In this document: positions 10,524-23,481 of the stretch, piece by piece
How positions within the stretch are numbered: the stretch's first letter is position 1
Layout: the number at the start of each line of letters is the position of its first letter
Source: Macrolepiota albuminosa
Lineage: Eukaryota; Basidiomycota; Agaricomycetes; Agaricales; Agaricaceae
Direction of reading: 5' to 3'
DNA length: 64,000 nucleotides
Assembly (NCBI GenBank): GCA_027475525.1
Contig: JAMWFC010000008.1
Span: 1 to 64,000, forward strand
Program-made: the position numbers and the translations under genes
The notes under the pieces: generated by a model
Database searches by the model: none
The model's input: only the letters and a program-made list of their open reading frames with translations
Told to the model about the DNA's origin: nothing

Positions 10524-12292
10524 CCACCTCCCACATCTACTCCAGTTCCCAATGCTCCTTTACCACCTCTCCATCCTTATGCTGGTCTTTCCGATAAGTA
10601 TCATGCTCCTGCTCAATACAACTTTGCCACTTCCAAGAAACATCCTGAAGGCAGTTACCGACTTACTGCAGCAATCTTTGATATAGAGAAGTCCAATCAT
10701 GTCTTCAGCCACATTATGAAAATGCCAGTCATGCTCTTTGTGGAGGATCTCTGCAGTATTGCTCCCAACATTTGGAACTAGGTCAAGATGGCAATTACAC
10801 CTCAACACCTCTTAGCAACTACTGTTACTGAGATCAACAAGTTAGACAACACACTCCCTGGTTTCTCTGTTACTACCAACCCTTCCAAGACCCTTAATGC
10901 CAACACTTTTTCTGTTGATTCTGCTACCTCTGTCGATCTAGTAAAAACTTATATGCAGTCACTAGAGCATGGAGAAGATTCTGCTATCCTTACCGTCGCC
11001 CAGGACTCTCACGCCATTAGGTCTATCATGCTTACCATTGATAATAGGAGTGATGTCAAGGCCATTGTGGACAGCAGTTCCCAAATCATTTCTATGGCTG
11101 CAGAGGTTGCTAACAAACTAGGCTTAATCTACAACCCTAACGTTGTTCTAAACATGCAGAGTGCTAACAGTACTGTCGACAGATCTCTCAGTCTCACCAA
11201 GAATGTACTATGCACTATTGGCAACATCACATTCTATCTGCAGATACACATCCTATGTTTCCCCACCTATGACCTCCTTCTTGGCAGACCTTTTAACAAC
11301 TTGGTGTGCTCAGTAATCAAGACTTTTACCAACAAGGAAACAACCTTGACTATTAGCAACCCCAACTCCGGTATCCAATGCACCGTACCAACATTCTCTT
11401 GAGGGCAATAGAAAGGTACATGTGGCAAGCTGCCTGAATTCACTGAACATCACACCAGTGAGCAGCTTCACTGGTGTTTTCACAGACCATCGAGGAGGTG
11501 ATTGGCGATGATCATGGAGATGTAGTGCTCAGGCTAGAATATAACCATGCCAGTGGTCTTGTACATATTTTTTCAAACAGCCTTTCTTGATACAGAAGTA
11601 CTCTCTACTACACCTAATTCTGCTACTGAAAATCCCCAGAAAACCACACAAAATATTACCAACTCATCTCTTGCCTACTTGTATCTTACTGCCTTGGACA
11701 CTTTTTAAAAAATTGCTACAAAAGACACATATCTTACCACTCTTCCTGGAGCCTCTGCTCCTGCCATTCTTGGACTTTCCACACCTCACTCTTCCATTAC
11801 CAATATTAATCCTCTTTCCACCTCTGTTTATAGTAACATTAACATTCTCAAAAGGAAAGGTGTTCAAGTAAAGAAGAAATTCAAGCCTATCATGCTTAAA
11901 ACCAAACCTGTTGCTGCTCACTTCCCTGAAGCTTTTTGAACCAAACACTATACCATCAGTTTTGATCTTGATTACATAACCCTAGATTCAATCTGTAGCT
12001 ATGATGTCATAGTATTTTACATGATTTAATAAGGATTTTATGTACTTCCCATCCTTCATACCAATGTCATCTTTCAAAAAGTATGAAACATTGGGACAGT
12101 TTTTTGAGCCACTGTATCCTTGACGACCCTCTTGCCAACATCCTGACTCTCATGCTGCATCTGCCATCCTTCCAACTGACAGAACAATTTATCACCAAGC
12201 GTCAACAGCAGTTCATCAAAGACCACAATACCTGTTTCCTCACCAAAAATGAAATGGATGTTCTTACCAACCTTGTTGCCAAGCAGAACTAG
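10524..12292 (+). pseudogene. Gag tail and retropepsin (element 2)
   Basis: Reading continues from 10524 with a Pro- and Tyr-containing segment, one stop at about 10782, and an open stretch 10788-11402. That stretch has the protease pattern AIVDSSSQIISMAAEVANKLGL and ends in YDLLLGRPF. The usual active-site Gly has become Ser (DSS), so the enzyme is probably inactive. After the stop at 11403 the sequence is degenerate up to a short conserved linker (12083-12292) that leads into the reverse transcriptase. Confidence 0.7.
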
Positions 12293-14170
12293 GCCTTTGC
12301 ATAGGAGGACTCTGAGCGCGGCAGCTTGTGCACAGATTTCTTCTCACCTGTGGTAATTCCTACTATCTTTCACATGCTATAAACTGAACACAATAGACTC
12401 TTGCTGCCTGGTATAGAGGCCAAGGTCTGCCAGATTATATGCACCAAAATACAGACTGGCATCTATAAGCCATCCAATAGCTCTTACTGCTTTTGCTGAT
12501 TCTGTGTATTTAAGAAAAACAGTAATTTGCATATTGTCCACAGTCTAGAGCCACTGAATAGAGTTACCATTCAGCACTCTGGCATGCCTCCCTTTCCTGA
12601 CCACGTTGCTGAGTCCTTTGCCAGACGCATCTGTGGTGCTACTTTGGATCTCTATGTTGGCTACAACAAGCACTTGATTCATTCCTCTTCCTATGACCTT
12701 ACTATGTTTCAAACTCCTTTTGGCATCTTGTGCCTAGTTACCCTCCCTATGGGCTAGACTAACTCAGTCCCTATTTTTCACAATAATATCACCTTTATCC
12801 TCCAACCCAAAATCCCTCATAATATGCTTTTATTGATGACATTGGCATTAAAGGACCCAAGGACTAGTGACTCATTGATGGCTTGCTGGAGAAGCATCCC
12901 AACAACCACAACATATGCTTGGCACTTTGAGATTCTTTCAGCTTCTCAATTGTGTTTTCCAGTGCATGAAGTATAGTGGTGGGACCTTTAGCGGTCACAA
13001 ACTCCTTTTCTGTGTGCCAAGATTCAAAATTCTTGGACACATCTGCACTCCTGCTGATTGCATTCCCGATGAATCTCACTTAGCGCTTCTTGAGTGCTGA
13101 GGTTCTTGCCATGACTTATCTGAAGTCCACACCTTTCTTGGCACCATGGGCATTCTCCATATATTTGTCAAGAACTTTGCCTATCATGCTCATCACCTTA
13201 CCCAACTCACGTGCGCTAACAAACCATTTGAGTTTGGCCCAGACCAAGTCAATTTTCAATGCAACCTTGTCAAAGTATTGAAAGATGCTAAGCCCCTCAT
13301 TCCTATCAACTACACCTTTGTCAACCTGGTTATCTTAGCAGCCAACACATCATATATTGCTGTCAGCTACTTTCTCTGCCAGTGCCTTAGCAACAACCAG
13401 AAACAATGCAGCTACAACTGCTTTGGATCTATCATGCTTAATAACTAGGAATTGCACTACAGTCAGCCAAAGTTGAAGCTCTATGGCCTGTTCAAGATGT
13501 TCCATGCACTAAAGATGTATCTCGTTGGCATGTGCAACCTTATTGTTGAGGTGGTACATCAAGGGTATGCTCCAAAACCCTGACATCTAGCTGTCAGCTA
13601 GCATGAACTATTGAGTGGTAGCTATCCTCATGTTCCACTTTGAGCTTGTTCATGTCAAAGGCACTTTCCATGGACCAGATGGACTCTCTAGGCAACCCCA
13701 GCAACCTGGCAACCCAGCAATAGATGCTAATGATAATAGCAACTTTGAAGATTGGATTGACTGCTTATACTACTTTATGCACCTTATTTAGCAACCCATT
13801 CATCTTCTGTGCTGGCAACAGCCCACCACTATCTTCCTGCACTCTATTGTTCCTTACCAACCTGACATCTTTAGCGCCCTGCTTACTTTCTACATAGCAA
13901 GCATCCTTAGCCAGGATTTCTCTCTGGTAAGTATTGTACAAGACCCTCAACCGCTTAGAAAAGACAGTCACCAACTAATCTACAACACTATATTTTGATT
14001 CACCAAGGCCCAAGCTGAAGATAAGCACCTCTTAGCCATGGAGCAATGGATACAATACCTTAAGCAACCCACAAACCTTAGCAAACAATAAGTACGCCAC
14101 TTTCATCCAATATGCTACTCACTTCTTCTTTGTCAACAATTGTCTTTGGTGATGACATTGCAATGGTGCT
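12293..14170 (+). pseudogene. Reverse transcriptase and RNase H (element 2)
   Basis: The open stretch 12527-12757 has the typical RT run RVTIQHSGMPPF, then LDLYVGY, then FQTPFGILCLVTLPMG followed by a stop where Trp is expected. The catalytic box reads F-I-D-D at 12829-12840 in another frame. Connection and RNase H pieces continue to about 14,170 (for example the Leu-rich block at 13146-13448). Frames change repeatedly, so no functional product is possible. Confidence 0.75.
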
Positions 14171-15370
14171 CATAAACTGGTCATCAAGCAGGACAGTTGC
14201 CTACATATTCTGTGTGCTATGCACAACAAACTTGGTCACAGAGGTCTGTATGCTACTTGAGCTACTCTCCTAGAGCACTTTTGGTGGCCTCATGTTAGTG
14301 CCGATGTCATCTGGTACATCAGGACCTGTCATCTCTGCCAGATTCAGCAAACTTACCAAGTGCTCATACTGCCTACTGTTGCCATGCCAGTGTCCTTGTT
14401 CAGCAAAATCTATATTGACACTATGCACATGCCAAAGTTAGGTCATTATAAGTATATCATCTAGGGACGTTGCTTGCTAATCTACTGGCCTGAATTCCAC
14501 ATGCTCCAGCACAAGAATACCAATGCCATAGCCAAGTGGCTCTTTGAGGATGTCATTTGCCAATGGGGGGCATTAAGGAAGATTGTTACTGACAATGGTG
14601 TGCCTATCATTAAAGCATTGACTTACCTCACTAAGAAGTACAATATCCACCACATTTGTATCTCTGGTTACAACAAGCATGCCAACAGGTTGGTAGAATG
14701 ACCCCATTTTGATGTGTGGCAAGCACTCTTCAAGGCAGTTGATGGCAATAAGTCCTGTTGGAGTGAAGTGACATATTCAGTCTTTTGGTTGGAAAGGGTC
14801 ACAATTCATAAGCATGTGTGTTGTTCTCCTTATTATGCAGCTACTGGCACACATCCACTACTCTCTGCTGACATTGTCAAGGCAACTTATCTTCAGCCGG
14901 CTCTCAACAGCATCTTAGCAACTACCGACCTCATTGCCAGGCATGCTATTGACCTCCAGCAATGATGTGAGGACTTGGAGCAACTTCACAAAACTGTCTT
15001 TGCTGCTCATTGCCAAGCAGCACTTAGGTTTGAAATAGATCACAGCACTACTATCAAGGACTACAACTTCCTAAAGGGGGCACTAGTGCTGATGTGCAAC
15101 TCCAAAATTGAGATCTCTTATAACAAGAAGATGCACCCACACTATCTTGGGCCTTTAGTAGTTATCTCCTGTAACCATGAAGGTGCTTACGTCCTTTGTA
15201 AACTAGATGGATCCATACTCCACAGACCCATTTCCGCCTTTTGCTTATTATTATATCTCATCAGAGAATGCATTTACTTGCTGCTTGAGGCGCTAGACAT
15301 TGACACTGCCAAGCTTCGTGAACTTGAAGAAACAGAGTTACTGGACAATGATGACTTGCCAACTATATAG
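14171..15370 (+). pseudogene. Integrase (element 2)
   Basis: The HHCC zinc module is visible near 14220-14340 (HNKLGHRG, then CHLC). The catalytic core keeps all three acidic residues: Asp in the IDTM motif near 14415, Asp in IVTDNG near 14587, and Glu in NRLVE at 14700. A TGA follows that Glu at once. The core continues in 14714-14965 and the C-terminal domain in 14975-15370, ending with an acidic tail (ETELLDNDDLPTI). Only stops separate the segments. Confidence 0.75.
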
Positions 15371-16887
15371 AAAAAGAAGAGAACAATTAAAAATACTATA
15401 AAATATTAATAAGCCTACACTTTTATTTACTTACTTTTGCTTCAGTTTTCTTGCCAAGTCGCTTACTGTACCATACTTTACAGACATTTTCTGTACATAC
15501 TCAAGACACAGCGCTAGCATGTTGCCAATGCTTAGCACTTTGTGCAACCTTTGCCAAGAGTTTTTCACTATGATGATCTACTGAGTGTTTTCCCTTGGCT
15601 CCAAAAATTCTGCTAAGTTTCTTACCAAGTTTCTCTTACTGATTCCCTCTTACCATACTCTACTTATTGTTTTGCCATTCTTCTACTTTTTTTTTCAGTT
15701 AATGTTGCTTAGAGGCACCAAAAACAATTTGTATACAAACAGGCAGCAAGTAACAAAATTATGTACATTAACAGCTAATCTACTCTATAGTCCATTAATC
15801 ATCTTCCTCCAATGGCAGAGAGTCGTCTGAGGGCAGCAATGAGTCATTGCATAGTGGTAACAGGTCTCCTAGCTAGATGTTGTTATAGGCCTGCCAGTCT
15901 AAGGCATCTTGGCAATCTGCCTGATAATCTTGCAGCACGGCAAGACTATGTGCTAAGTTGTCATACTAAAGTCAGAAAGCCATGATTTGTATCCAGACTC
16001 ATTCTCGTTCCTGCCCAAGAACTTCCTCCATCCTTGCCACACAACTAGCAAATGCTCCAGCATGTCCTGGAGGTGAAGTGCTATTACCGGATATATGAGG
16101 TCCTGCCCTAGCCAATGAAATGCATTGCCATTAATGTGGGGCACTGGCTAGACAGTCCAGGAGGGGTCAATCCTAGCAACTATAGGTTGCTGTAGTAATA
16201 TGGGATATAGAAGACAAGGACATAAAAGGGCAAAACAGAATAAAGAGAATGGGGCAACAGGAGCAGCGAAATGCAGCAATATAAGAAAAAGATGCTTACA
16301 TAAAGATAACAAGCACTCTCAACATACATAATTGGACATGGAACATAGCATTTAATTTGCAATTCCAATGGCACACAAAAGAAGATACAGAGATAGTCTC
16401 GAGAGGAGATACCAGAAGCCAAAACTGCCTAGAACTAAATATAAATTATGTAGCTAGAGCAGTATGGAGATATGGCAAACCTCTCTGAGAAGCAGTAGCA
16501 GAAACTAAAAGCTAACAGAGCAGGAGACTAAGGCATATAAACACTAGTAAAAACCTAGAGATAGGAAGCAGATAAGCAGCTAGCAATAGAGAGAAAAAGT
16601 GACAAAATGGTCACACATCACATGACACACACCACCAAGGAATAACACCTGTCCCAGTCATCTGACAAGATGGTCTGTGCACCAGAGAACAAATATAAAA
16701 GGAAAAGAGAGAAGAAAGGCAAAAGGCAAGCAACCTTTGGTCTGACTCAGGATCCCCATGGAGTGGATACCTTAGGTCAACATTGTAAGTTTCTAAGACT
16801 TCAGATACATTGTATAGAAGCATCTTACATAAGCAATAAACACCTTTTATATAAAATTTCAAAGTACTAAGGCATAAAGTAGTTAAA
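15371..16887. other. AT-rich spacer between pol and the antisense gene
   Basis: About 1.5 kb without a recognisable gene. Short ORFs on both strands (15585-15830, 15953-16144, 16180-16422) show no family motif. It corresponds in position to the short spacer after the chromodomain in element 1. Confidence 0.5.
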
Positions 16888-19031
16888 TCAATAGTCCCCA
16901 GAACTAAAGTGAACTAACAAGCACATTAGTGGCTCCAGCCCAGCAATGTCTGAAACATTGCAGGCCCAAGAAGCAGAGAGGCTGTAGGAGGGCAGCCACT
17001 GCCAGTTGGGTTCTTCCCTGGCACCCTCCTCCATATCCACCTCCATTGCTGCCTTGTTTTTCTTGCCTTCTTTGTCAGCCACTTGCTCTTGCATCTCCAG
17101 ATCCTCCTCTCCTGCCACGTCCTCATCATCCACCACTGCTGCTGCTTTCAGTACCCACTCATCCTTCATTGCTGCTAGTGCTTCCTCGTTCTTTCCCTCC
17201 TCCATTACCAGCAGAGCCATTATCACATCCTCCCCCTTTTCTGCCAGCTTGGCTACTGTTATCAGTAGCAAGACTTCTGGCACCATTGCCACTGGTGCTA
17301 GTGCCATGTCCATCTTGTCCTCAATAGTTGATAAAGACACTCCTTTCAAATAAATGGGAGACAGTAGCTGACTTGGGCCAGCACTATTGTCCCTTGGAGA
17401 AAGGTGGCTAGCTGCTAGCACCTTCTCCAAGTCCTCCATCTCGGCATTGTTCAGGATAGGAGGAGGGGACTCTATCCACATGTGTCTTGCTTTGCCCTTC
17501 CTTTTGGCAGGAGAAGAGACTTGTCATTTTGAAGAGACCTCAGCCTCTTGGCACTCACCAGTGCCACAGTTACTGACTGTTGTGTTTTTGTCCCCCTGGC
17601 ACATCAGCAGTGCCAGGGAACTCTTGCTGATGGCAGCCACATCACCAGCGGCCTTTCTCCTCCTCTCTTCCTCAACAAATTCCTGCACCCTTTTGACCAA
17701 GATGGCATGTTTGAAAGTGCACTCCACTACCACATCAGAAGCACCTCCGCACTCACAACTCTTGGCACCGTCCAATGTACAGGCTCATTTGAGGGTCCCA
17801 CATTGATAGCAGGGCTAACTACCAGTGGGGTACCAGCACCTCTCTGGGTCGTTGTCAGCCCAGCATTTGTCACACTGATAACTGAATCAGCAAGGACAAT
17901 AAAAGGAAAATTGGTGTGCTTGCTGCCCTCTGGGAATTCTTGAACTCCTGCTTTGCTGATAGCCCTATGGTCTTTTTGTTTTTCATCTCCAGCAAGGCAA
18001 CTCCCACATCCATTCCCTTATCAAGGACAGCATCCTCCCAGCACAGCAACAGCAAATTCTTCAACTCAGCATTGCTGAAGGTTGTTTGGGTTGGCACCTA
18101 ACAAACATGGTCAGTTAGCACTAACTAAATGAAGGTAACTTACCATGTATTGTGAAGTCTTGCCCTTGCAAGACTTGGTGCTATGTCAGCGACAGACAGT
18201 AACAACTCTATTGAAACTCACCTTCTTCTTTGAAGCTGTTGCTGGCTTCTTTGGCGAGCCTGATCTGTTTGCTAGCAGTGCTGAGCTCTGCACACTGCCA
18301 GCATGGGAACCTTTGCCTGAGCCTGTTGCAACTAACCCCTGCTTCTTGGTGACAAGTGCCTTCTCCTTAGCAACTACTTCCTTGCCTGCTGCCTCATGCT
18401 CTTCCCATGCCCTCATCCTTTCCTTGGCATCCTGGAACGCCTCTGCCAGCACCTCTTCACAAATTCCTGCTATCTTGGTGTTGACCTGGAAGGTGGCAAG
18501 AGGCACCAACACCTCTTGTTTGCTGCAGAGAGACAAGTCAGAAAACAGGGTCAGAAATACTCACTCAGTCACTGGCATGCTTACTGTCATTGGCAAGGCG
18601 CCAGACAGAATGTCCTTGAGCTTATTCTCAATAGTGGGGATGGCAGGAGGTGCCTAGCAACTGGTCAGTTAGTGACATGGTAAGCACAAGCAGAGACTCA
18701 CAAAATAGAAGAATGGCACCAGCCACTCTGCATCAAGGTTGTTCATGTAGTGTGCATGACACCACTTCCAGACTTTGATCTCCCTATCCCAGCTGACACC
18801 AAGGACATGTACTTCCAACCATCTCTCCAGCAGCTTCATCACAGCAATGATCAAGTTTGCTGGTGCCTTAGCACCTACATTTTTGATGTGCTTCAGGAAC
18901 CAGTTTGCTTTCTTGATATACACGTGTGCAGCATCTTGAGCTTCTTTGAAGGGCACAGAAGGCAGAGTTGGAATATGAAAGGACTTTTTTTTTTTTGAAA
19001 AGAGCACCAGTTTTTTTTTTGAAAAGAGCAC
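16888..19031 (-). pseudogene. Antisense intron-rich gene of element 2
   Basis: Coding-like pieces run on the minus strand from about 19,000 down to 16888. They link through introns with good signals: 18654-18701 (GTGAGT, ACTAAC branch), 18523-18564 (GTGAGT), 18181-18221 (GTGAGT, CTGAC branch) and 18098-18143 (GTAAGT, CTAAC branch). The N-terminal exon has a Trp-rich helical segment ending near WKWCHAHYMNNLDAEW. The next exons are Lys/Glu/Ala-rich and probably coiled coil. A Cys-containing piece lies at 17524-17775, and an acidic C-terminal part ends at 16888. Frames break in several places. The family was not recognised. Its place and orientation, downstream of pol and antisense, match the antisense gene of element 1. 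Confidence 0.5.
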
Positions 19032-20131
19032 CAGAAGTTTTCAGGAAAAAGAGATGAAGTCCATATTCATGTGCTAGGACTATAAGAAGATTTCAGCAGA
19101 TGCACGGGCCACCAGTCACAAAACGGTAATGGTAGCTATTTTTAATGACTAGAGACAATCAATTTTTCAGTTGAGGAGAGATGATAGGACCCCACACAGG
19201 CTAGGCACATCAATGGCAGGCTTGGAATCAGCTCCAGACACCTTGCTGTGTGTGTTCCAAACTTGGCACATACGATTTATCTATTTTAAGCCTTGCCTGA
19301 TGGCTACTGTAGTACTTGAGGGCAAGTATTACTATAGTTCTGGGGCTTTCTTAAAGTCTTAGAAAGTGACCTCTAATCCACACTGGTGCTTGATGATAAA
19401 AACTTGATGTATTGGGTGCTTCACAGAATATCAAATATCCTAATGGGCAGAAGAAGGTTCTCAATACACTCCAGCCTAAATAGTTCATTCCCTGAGAACC
19501 ACTGAGCCTTTGTCTACCAATAGACTTCCAATAAGAGGTGTTTAATAAACTCTAGCCTAGGTGATTCACTCCCTGGGAACTACTGAGCCTTTGCCTATCA
19601 ATTGCCTGTCTATTCTCTACTAAACTTGGGCTATTTATACTATTTTTCTGGTGCACAGACCACTATCTACACATGACTCTTTGTTGTCAACTCCCCAGCC
19701 TCCAGAACATATTTGATAGTCTAATTTCCCTTTTGGGAGGCATGTTTTAGTGCTACCAGTTCTACCATTCAACTTCTTGTTCCACTATTCCTCCAGATGT
19801 CTCTGATTGCCACTTCCTCATTTGCTTCAGCTCCATTTAGCATGATCCCATTCATAGATCCTTCTTTCCCCTTTTAGTGCTTCCCTGCATTCTTATGCTT
19901 CTTTTGACATCCCTCCATGCTTCTTTTCCTTTCTTCTTTCAGTCATGTCAAATTGGGCATTGTCAGATCTGATCTTGATTTAGATCACAAATTGATCCCA
20001 TTTTGTCACTTCTGCCAGCTCCCATGCTTCCTCTCCCCATTACAGTGGCTAGACTATTGTTGAGCTGATAGTTTGAGCTGGTCCCTGCCCTTTGTTCTGT
20101 ACTATCTGTGTATTTATTGGGGTGTTTTTGA
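19032..20131. other. Non-coding spacer with a degenerate direct repeat
   Basis: No gene was recognised. A diverged direct repeat of about 80 bp is present (near 19456-19525 and 19535-19605; both contain CACTGAGCCTTTG or a close variant). Poly-T runs followed by GAAAAGAGCACCAG occur twice at 18985-19034 just upstream. Confidence 0.45.
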
Positions 20132-20285
20132 AGATATAATTTGTTGAGACTGCTACCAGGAGGCTTACAGTTTTCAGCCTATAATTAAATGTTTATTTTG
20201 ACTTCTGGAGATATAATTTGTTGAGACTGCTACCAGGAGGCTTACAGTTTTCAGCCTATAATTAAATGTTTATTTTGACTTCTGG
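20132..20285. repeat. Exact 77-bp tandem duplication
   Basis: 20132-20208 equals 20209-20285 exactly, with mismatches immediately outside. It has the same 77-bp period as the other duplications in this window and is probably an assembly join. Confidence 0.9.
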
Positions 20286-21336
20286 TGCATGGTGTGTCCC
20301 TGACTGCTGATACAGCATCATATCACTACACATAGCAAGCAACGGATCTGATCAGTGATAGTGCTGGTGGCAGCTGGAATAACAGCTGGCATTGACAGAT
20401 AGCATCAATTAATCAGCACATGGCACAGCTAGCCAATGACAGCGTTTATGAATTAGAAATAATGTCATTTACTCATGATGGACAGCCTGCTTGCTTCATT
20501 TCTCAACATTTAGTTTAATGCATGATGTTTAATTACATTATTTACAGTTCACCGCCCTTTGGCAACTCTTAGCTACTTGGCAATGGGGAACTGGTTTTTC
20601 ACTATAAATACTTACCATTGTCACTAATTACCACACAACAGAGTACCCTGTTTATACCTCTCAGTTCACTCTATGGTTCAGATTTCTTTTGAGCTGACTA
20701 AGTTCATAGTTGCCAACTGGCTAAACACTCTTAGCCTGCTTGCCGCAGTTACACTTATAAAACCTACACACCTTGTACTTACAGCAGGCATTATGCAGCT
20801 TAGTTGTTGCTAAGCCTCTCATTTTCTTGCCACGTTCTCTGCTACACTTACTCATATTTGCATTTTCTTCACTCAGGCGCACTTTGTCGTTAGTGCACCA
20901 TCCTTACTGCATATCCCTTGCCAGAGACTCTTACCAACTTGCACCAAAACTTACTATTTAACTCGTTTCTGACTTGTTCTCTGGGAACTGCCCAGGACTC
21001 CCTCAAAACTTAGCATGCCCAACACAATTGCATAGGTCAGTAGCTGTAAACCATATCTGCTACTGATCCACTTTTGGGCATCATCAGTGCTCACTCATAT
21101 TTAGATCTCCTTATCATTCAGGTGCACTTTGTAGTCAGCACACTTACCTTACTGCACTTTCTTGCCAACTCCTGTTACTGACCTTCATCAAATCTTGCCA
21201 TTCAACTCATTTTCTGACTTGTTCTCTGGGAACTGCCTGGGACTCCTTCAACCCTTAGCGTGCCCAACACATTTTATACAGATCAGTAGCCGTAAACTGT
21301 ATCTGCTACTGATCAACTTTTGAGCATCATCATTGG
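20286..21336 (+). repeat. LTR-like region of element 2 with internal 243-bp direct repeat
   Basis: A TATA box (CTATAAATAC near 20602) and TG-rich start sequences suggest the 3' LTR of element 2, but its partner is outside the window. Within it, about 20846-21088 is repeated with moderate divergence at about 21089-21336. Both copies end with a TCAGTAGC-GTAAAC-TATCTGCTACTGATC block, which could form a short hairpin (TCAGTAGC against GCTACTGA). Confidence 0.45.
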
Positions 21337-21339
21337 TCA

Positions 21340-21562
21340 GCTTGCACACAACAATGAGAATGGCATCAAACCTTTCTGATTCTAGGAGTTCAACAATGTC
21401 TACAATAGATGTACAAAATGGTAGCATGTGCAATATGCTCCTGTAAATGCAAGCACAATTTGGCCAAATAACTCAATGGATAAATCAATGCCAAGAAATG
21501 CTAAATCCATTTGTATATTAATACCTTGAACAGTGAGATCACAGATTTCTGATACAACATTG
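21340..21562 (-). pseudogene. Polyketide synthase relic, ACP-like part
   Basis: Read on the minus strand directly after the hAT target site, the frame gives a segment like an acyl carrier protein: MDLAFLGIDLSIELFGQIV matches the usual 'DLxxLGIDSLxxIEL' pattern. The phosphopantetheine Ser of the GIDSL motif is not present. It belongs with the acyltransferase relic on the other side of the hAT element (40786-41430). The part between those two domains had already been lost, because the target duplication shows the two flanks were adjacent. Confidence 0.5.
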
Positions 21563-21570
21563 ATCACAAT
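21563..21570. repeat. Left 8-bp target duplication of the hAT element
   Basis: ATCACAAT, identical to 40778-40785. Eight bases is the standard hAT duplication. Confidence 0.9.
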
Positions 21571-21783
21571 TAGGGCTGTGTTAAAAATGTTTTGCCAGCT
21601 GTGAGAAATGTGAGATTCTCCAGCTGCCAATGTGAGGTATGTCTCACAATGTTATTAACGTGAAAAATACATTATGTAATCAGATTTTCTGCCATCAATT
21701 TCTCAATGAAAGTTCAACAAAAGAGGGCTTTACAATACATCTAGATGCTAGCAATACTATAAATTAAGTATAACTAGTAATAT

Positions 21784-23474
21784 TCATTCATATCCCAATC
21801 TTCTGGAAGGCCAGAAGAGGCTGCTGCCTTGGTGGTAGCAACTGATGAGTGAGGCAAGAAGAGGGCTGTCAAGCTTGATAAACTGGCCTATATTCCATTG
21901 ATTACTGCAGCAGACAATTGTGGCATCATCCACATTCTCTGTGTCAACACGATTAGTTTCATCAAGATTAAATGAATTAGTTTGCTCAAACCAGAGAGCC
22001 TCCAGGCATGTTTTGTTGACATCAGCAGGGCAAATGTTATCCTCATTAACCAGGTCCATGAGGGTAGGAGCTGAGTATGTTTAAGTGGCAGTATCAGAGG
22101 AGGTAGTAGTAGATTTAATTTCAGGAATATGAATATAGGCCATATGATCAGACTATTCATCAGTGAATCCATGCATATAGAAGTCATGGAGCTTGGCACA
22201 TTTGAAAATCTTCTCTGGGCTCATTGAGCTCCGACATGCTGCATTGAACCATCCCAGCCTTGAAGCAGTCCTCTCATTGCAGATTTCTGATGGAGAAATT
22301 GAAAACATTTTGATTGCAATGCGCTAGATAGCAGATGGAGTCAGTGAGTGGTAGATGTCAAAGATCTATCCAATACTTCCCACCAGCTAACAACAATTAG
22401 AGTCAGATAAGAGTGCTTTCCAATAGACCAGCAGGCTCATGCCTATGTTCCAGGAAAAACTATGGAAGGGCTCCATATTATATGCCCATTTTTCAATGTC
22501 CTCCACAAGTACATTTGACTCCTCTCTACCACCAACATTCAATTGGACTTGTTCACCTTTCAAGATATGAAGAGCTGACTTCAGGAAACACTTGTAGAGC
22601 TCAAGTTGATGATTTTTGCCAAGTTTATCATTGTTAAGTGGAGGCATCATAAGCTGGATGCCTCCTTTATGGCAGAATACTGCAATAATTTGTAGTTTTT
22701 TAATCCATGAAACTCAAATAAGCTGAGATATGTACATGGATGAAGCCAGTAAGCAAGTAAAAACACTTCATGAGATGATTCAGCCATAATCTGATCAAAT
22801 CAATAGTTGTAAATCTCCATAACATCTGCTCAGAAATGGAAAAGATCACAGCTTGGACTACCAAGAGGGTGTTCAAGGTGCCAGGCAATGCATACCCAAG
22901 CATAAAATACATCAGCACAAGTAACTGCTTCCAAGGTCTTGATCGCATTTGCACCAGGGGCAAGTAGTTGTACAAAGGCAGACAGCTCTCTCATAAACTT
23001 GAAATGCTCCTGAGAGCTACTTTTGAGTACAGGAATGAGCTTCTTTATCTAAAAAACCAAAATAATGAGGATTCACAAGATTTGAGTAGTAAGATCTCAG
23101 ATACATACTGCTGCTGTGTCAAAAGTGAGAGTTCCCTTGGTCATACAAACATGAATGGCAGGCATGCATGCTTCGACAGCCTTTGTCTGCAGATAGGAAG
23201 ACAAAAACTATGTCTCTGAGGCAGTTTTCATACCTTCATGAATGTTCAAATGGGACTATTCCTCTGTAAGCTGATACATTCTGTAGTTTGATTTGCCAAA
23301 GTAGTTTGAAATACTCAATACTTTTGCCAGAAGCTAGAGAATTTTGCTCATTAATTGATGGAATACTCCAGACTAATTTTAACTCACCTCTTTGAAGAGT
23401 TTTCCAATGTCCTTGAGGAAGAGATTCAAGTTATGGCATAGATTATAGATCACTAGTATCCAGAGAAAAAGCTC
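21784..23474 (-). pseudogene. hAT transposase, C-terminal half
   Basis: Minus-strand reading starts right at the edge of the palindromic insertion with LFLWILVIYNLCHNLNLFLKD. That is the hAT region in which a conserved C-H pair precedes 'LxLxxKDIGKLFKE'. Further downstream there are the DVFYAW..CIAW block (near 22900) and, near 22280-22180, the ERT / GWFNAA-type segment of the C-terminal dimerisation region, in shifting frames. The last part (21784-22059) is acidic. Stops and frameshifts are frequent. The protein would bind the terminal repeats and cut and rejoin DNA. Confidence 0.7.
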
Positions 23475-23481
23475 TTGGATA
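23475..23481. repeat. Left target duplication of the palindromic element
   Basis: TTGGATA, identical to 29074-29080. With one copy and the insert removed, the transposase reading joins LAKKLIQ to ELFLWIL, as the family requires, which confirms the boundaries. Confidence 0.85.

Larger units (their letters stand above)
10524..21340 (+). mobile_element. Element 2: decayed Ty3 element interrupted by element 1
   Basis: The left part lies outside the window; what remains starts mid-gag at 10524, the insertion point of element 1. Order: gag tail and protease, reverse transcriptase and RNase H, integrase (to 15370), AT-rich spacer, antisense gene (16888-19031), spacer with repeats, and an LTR-like region. 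The right end is not certain because no left LTR is present for comparison; 21340 is the point where the polyketide synthase relic resumes. Many stops and frameshifts show long decay. Confidence 0.7.
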
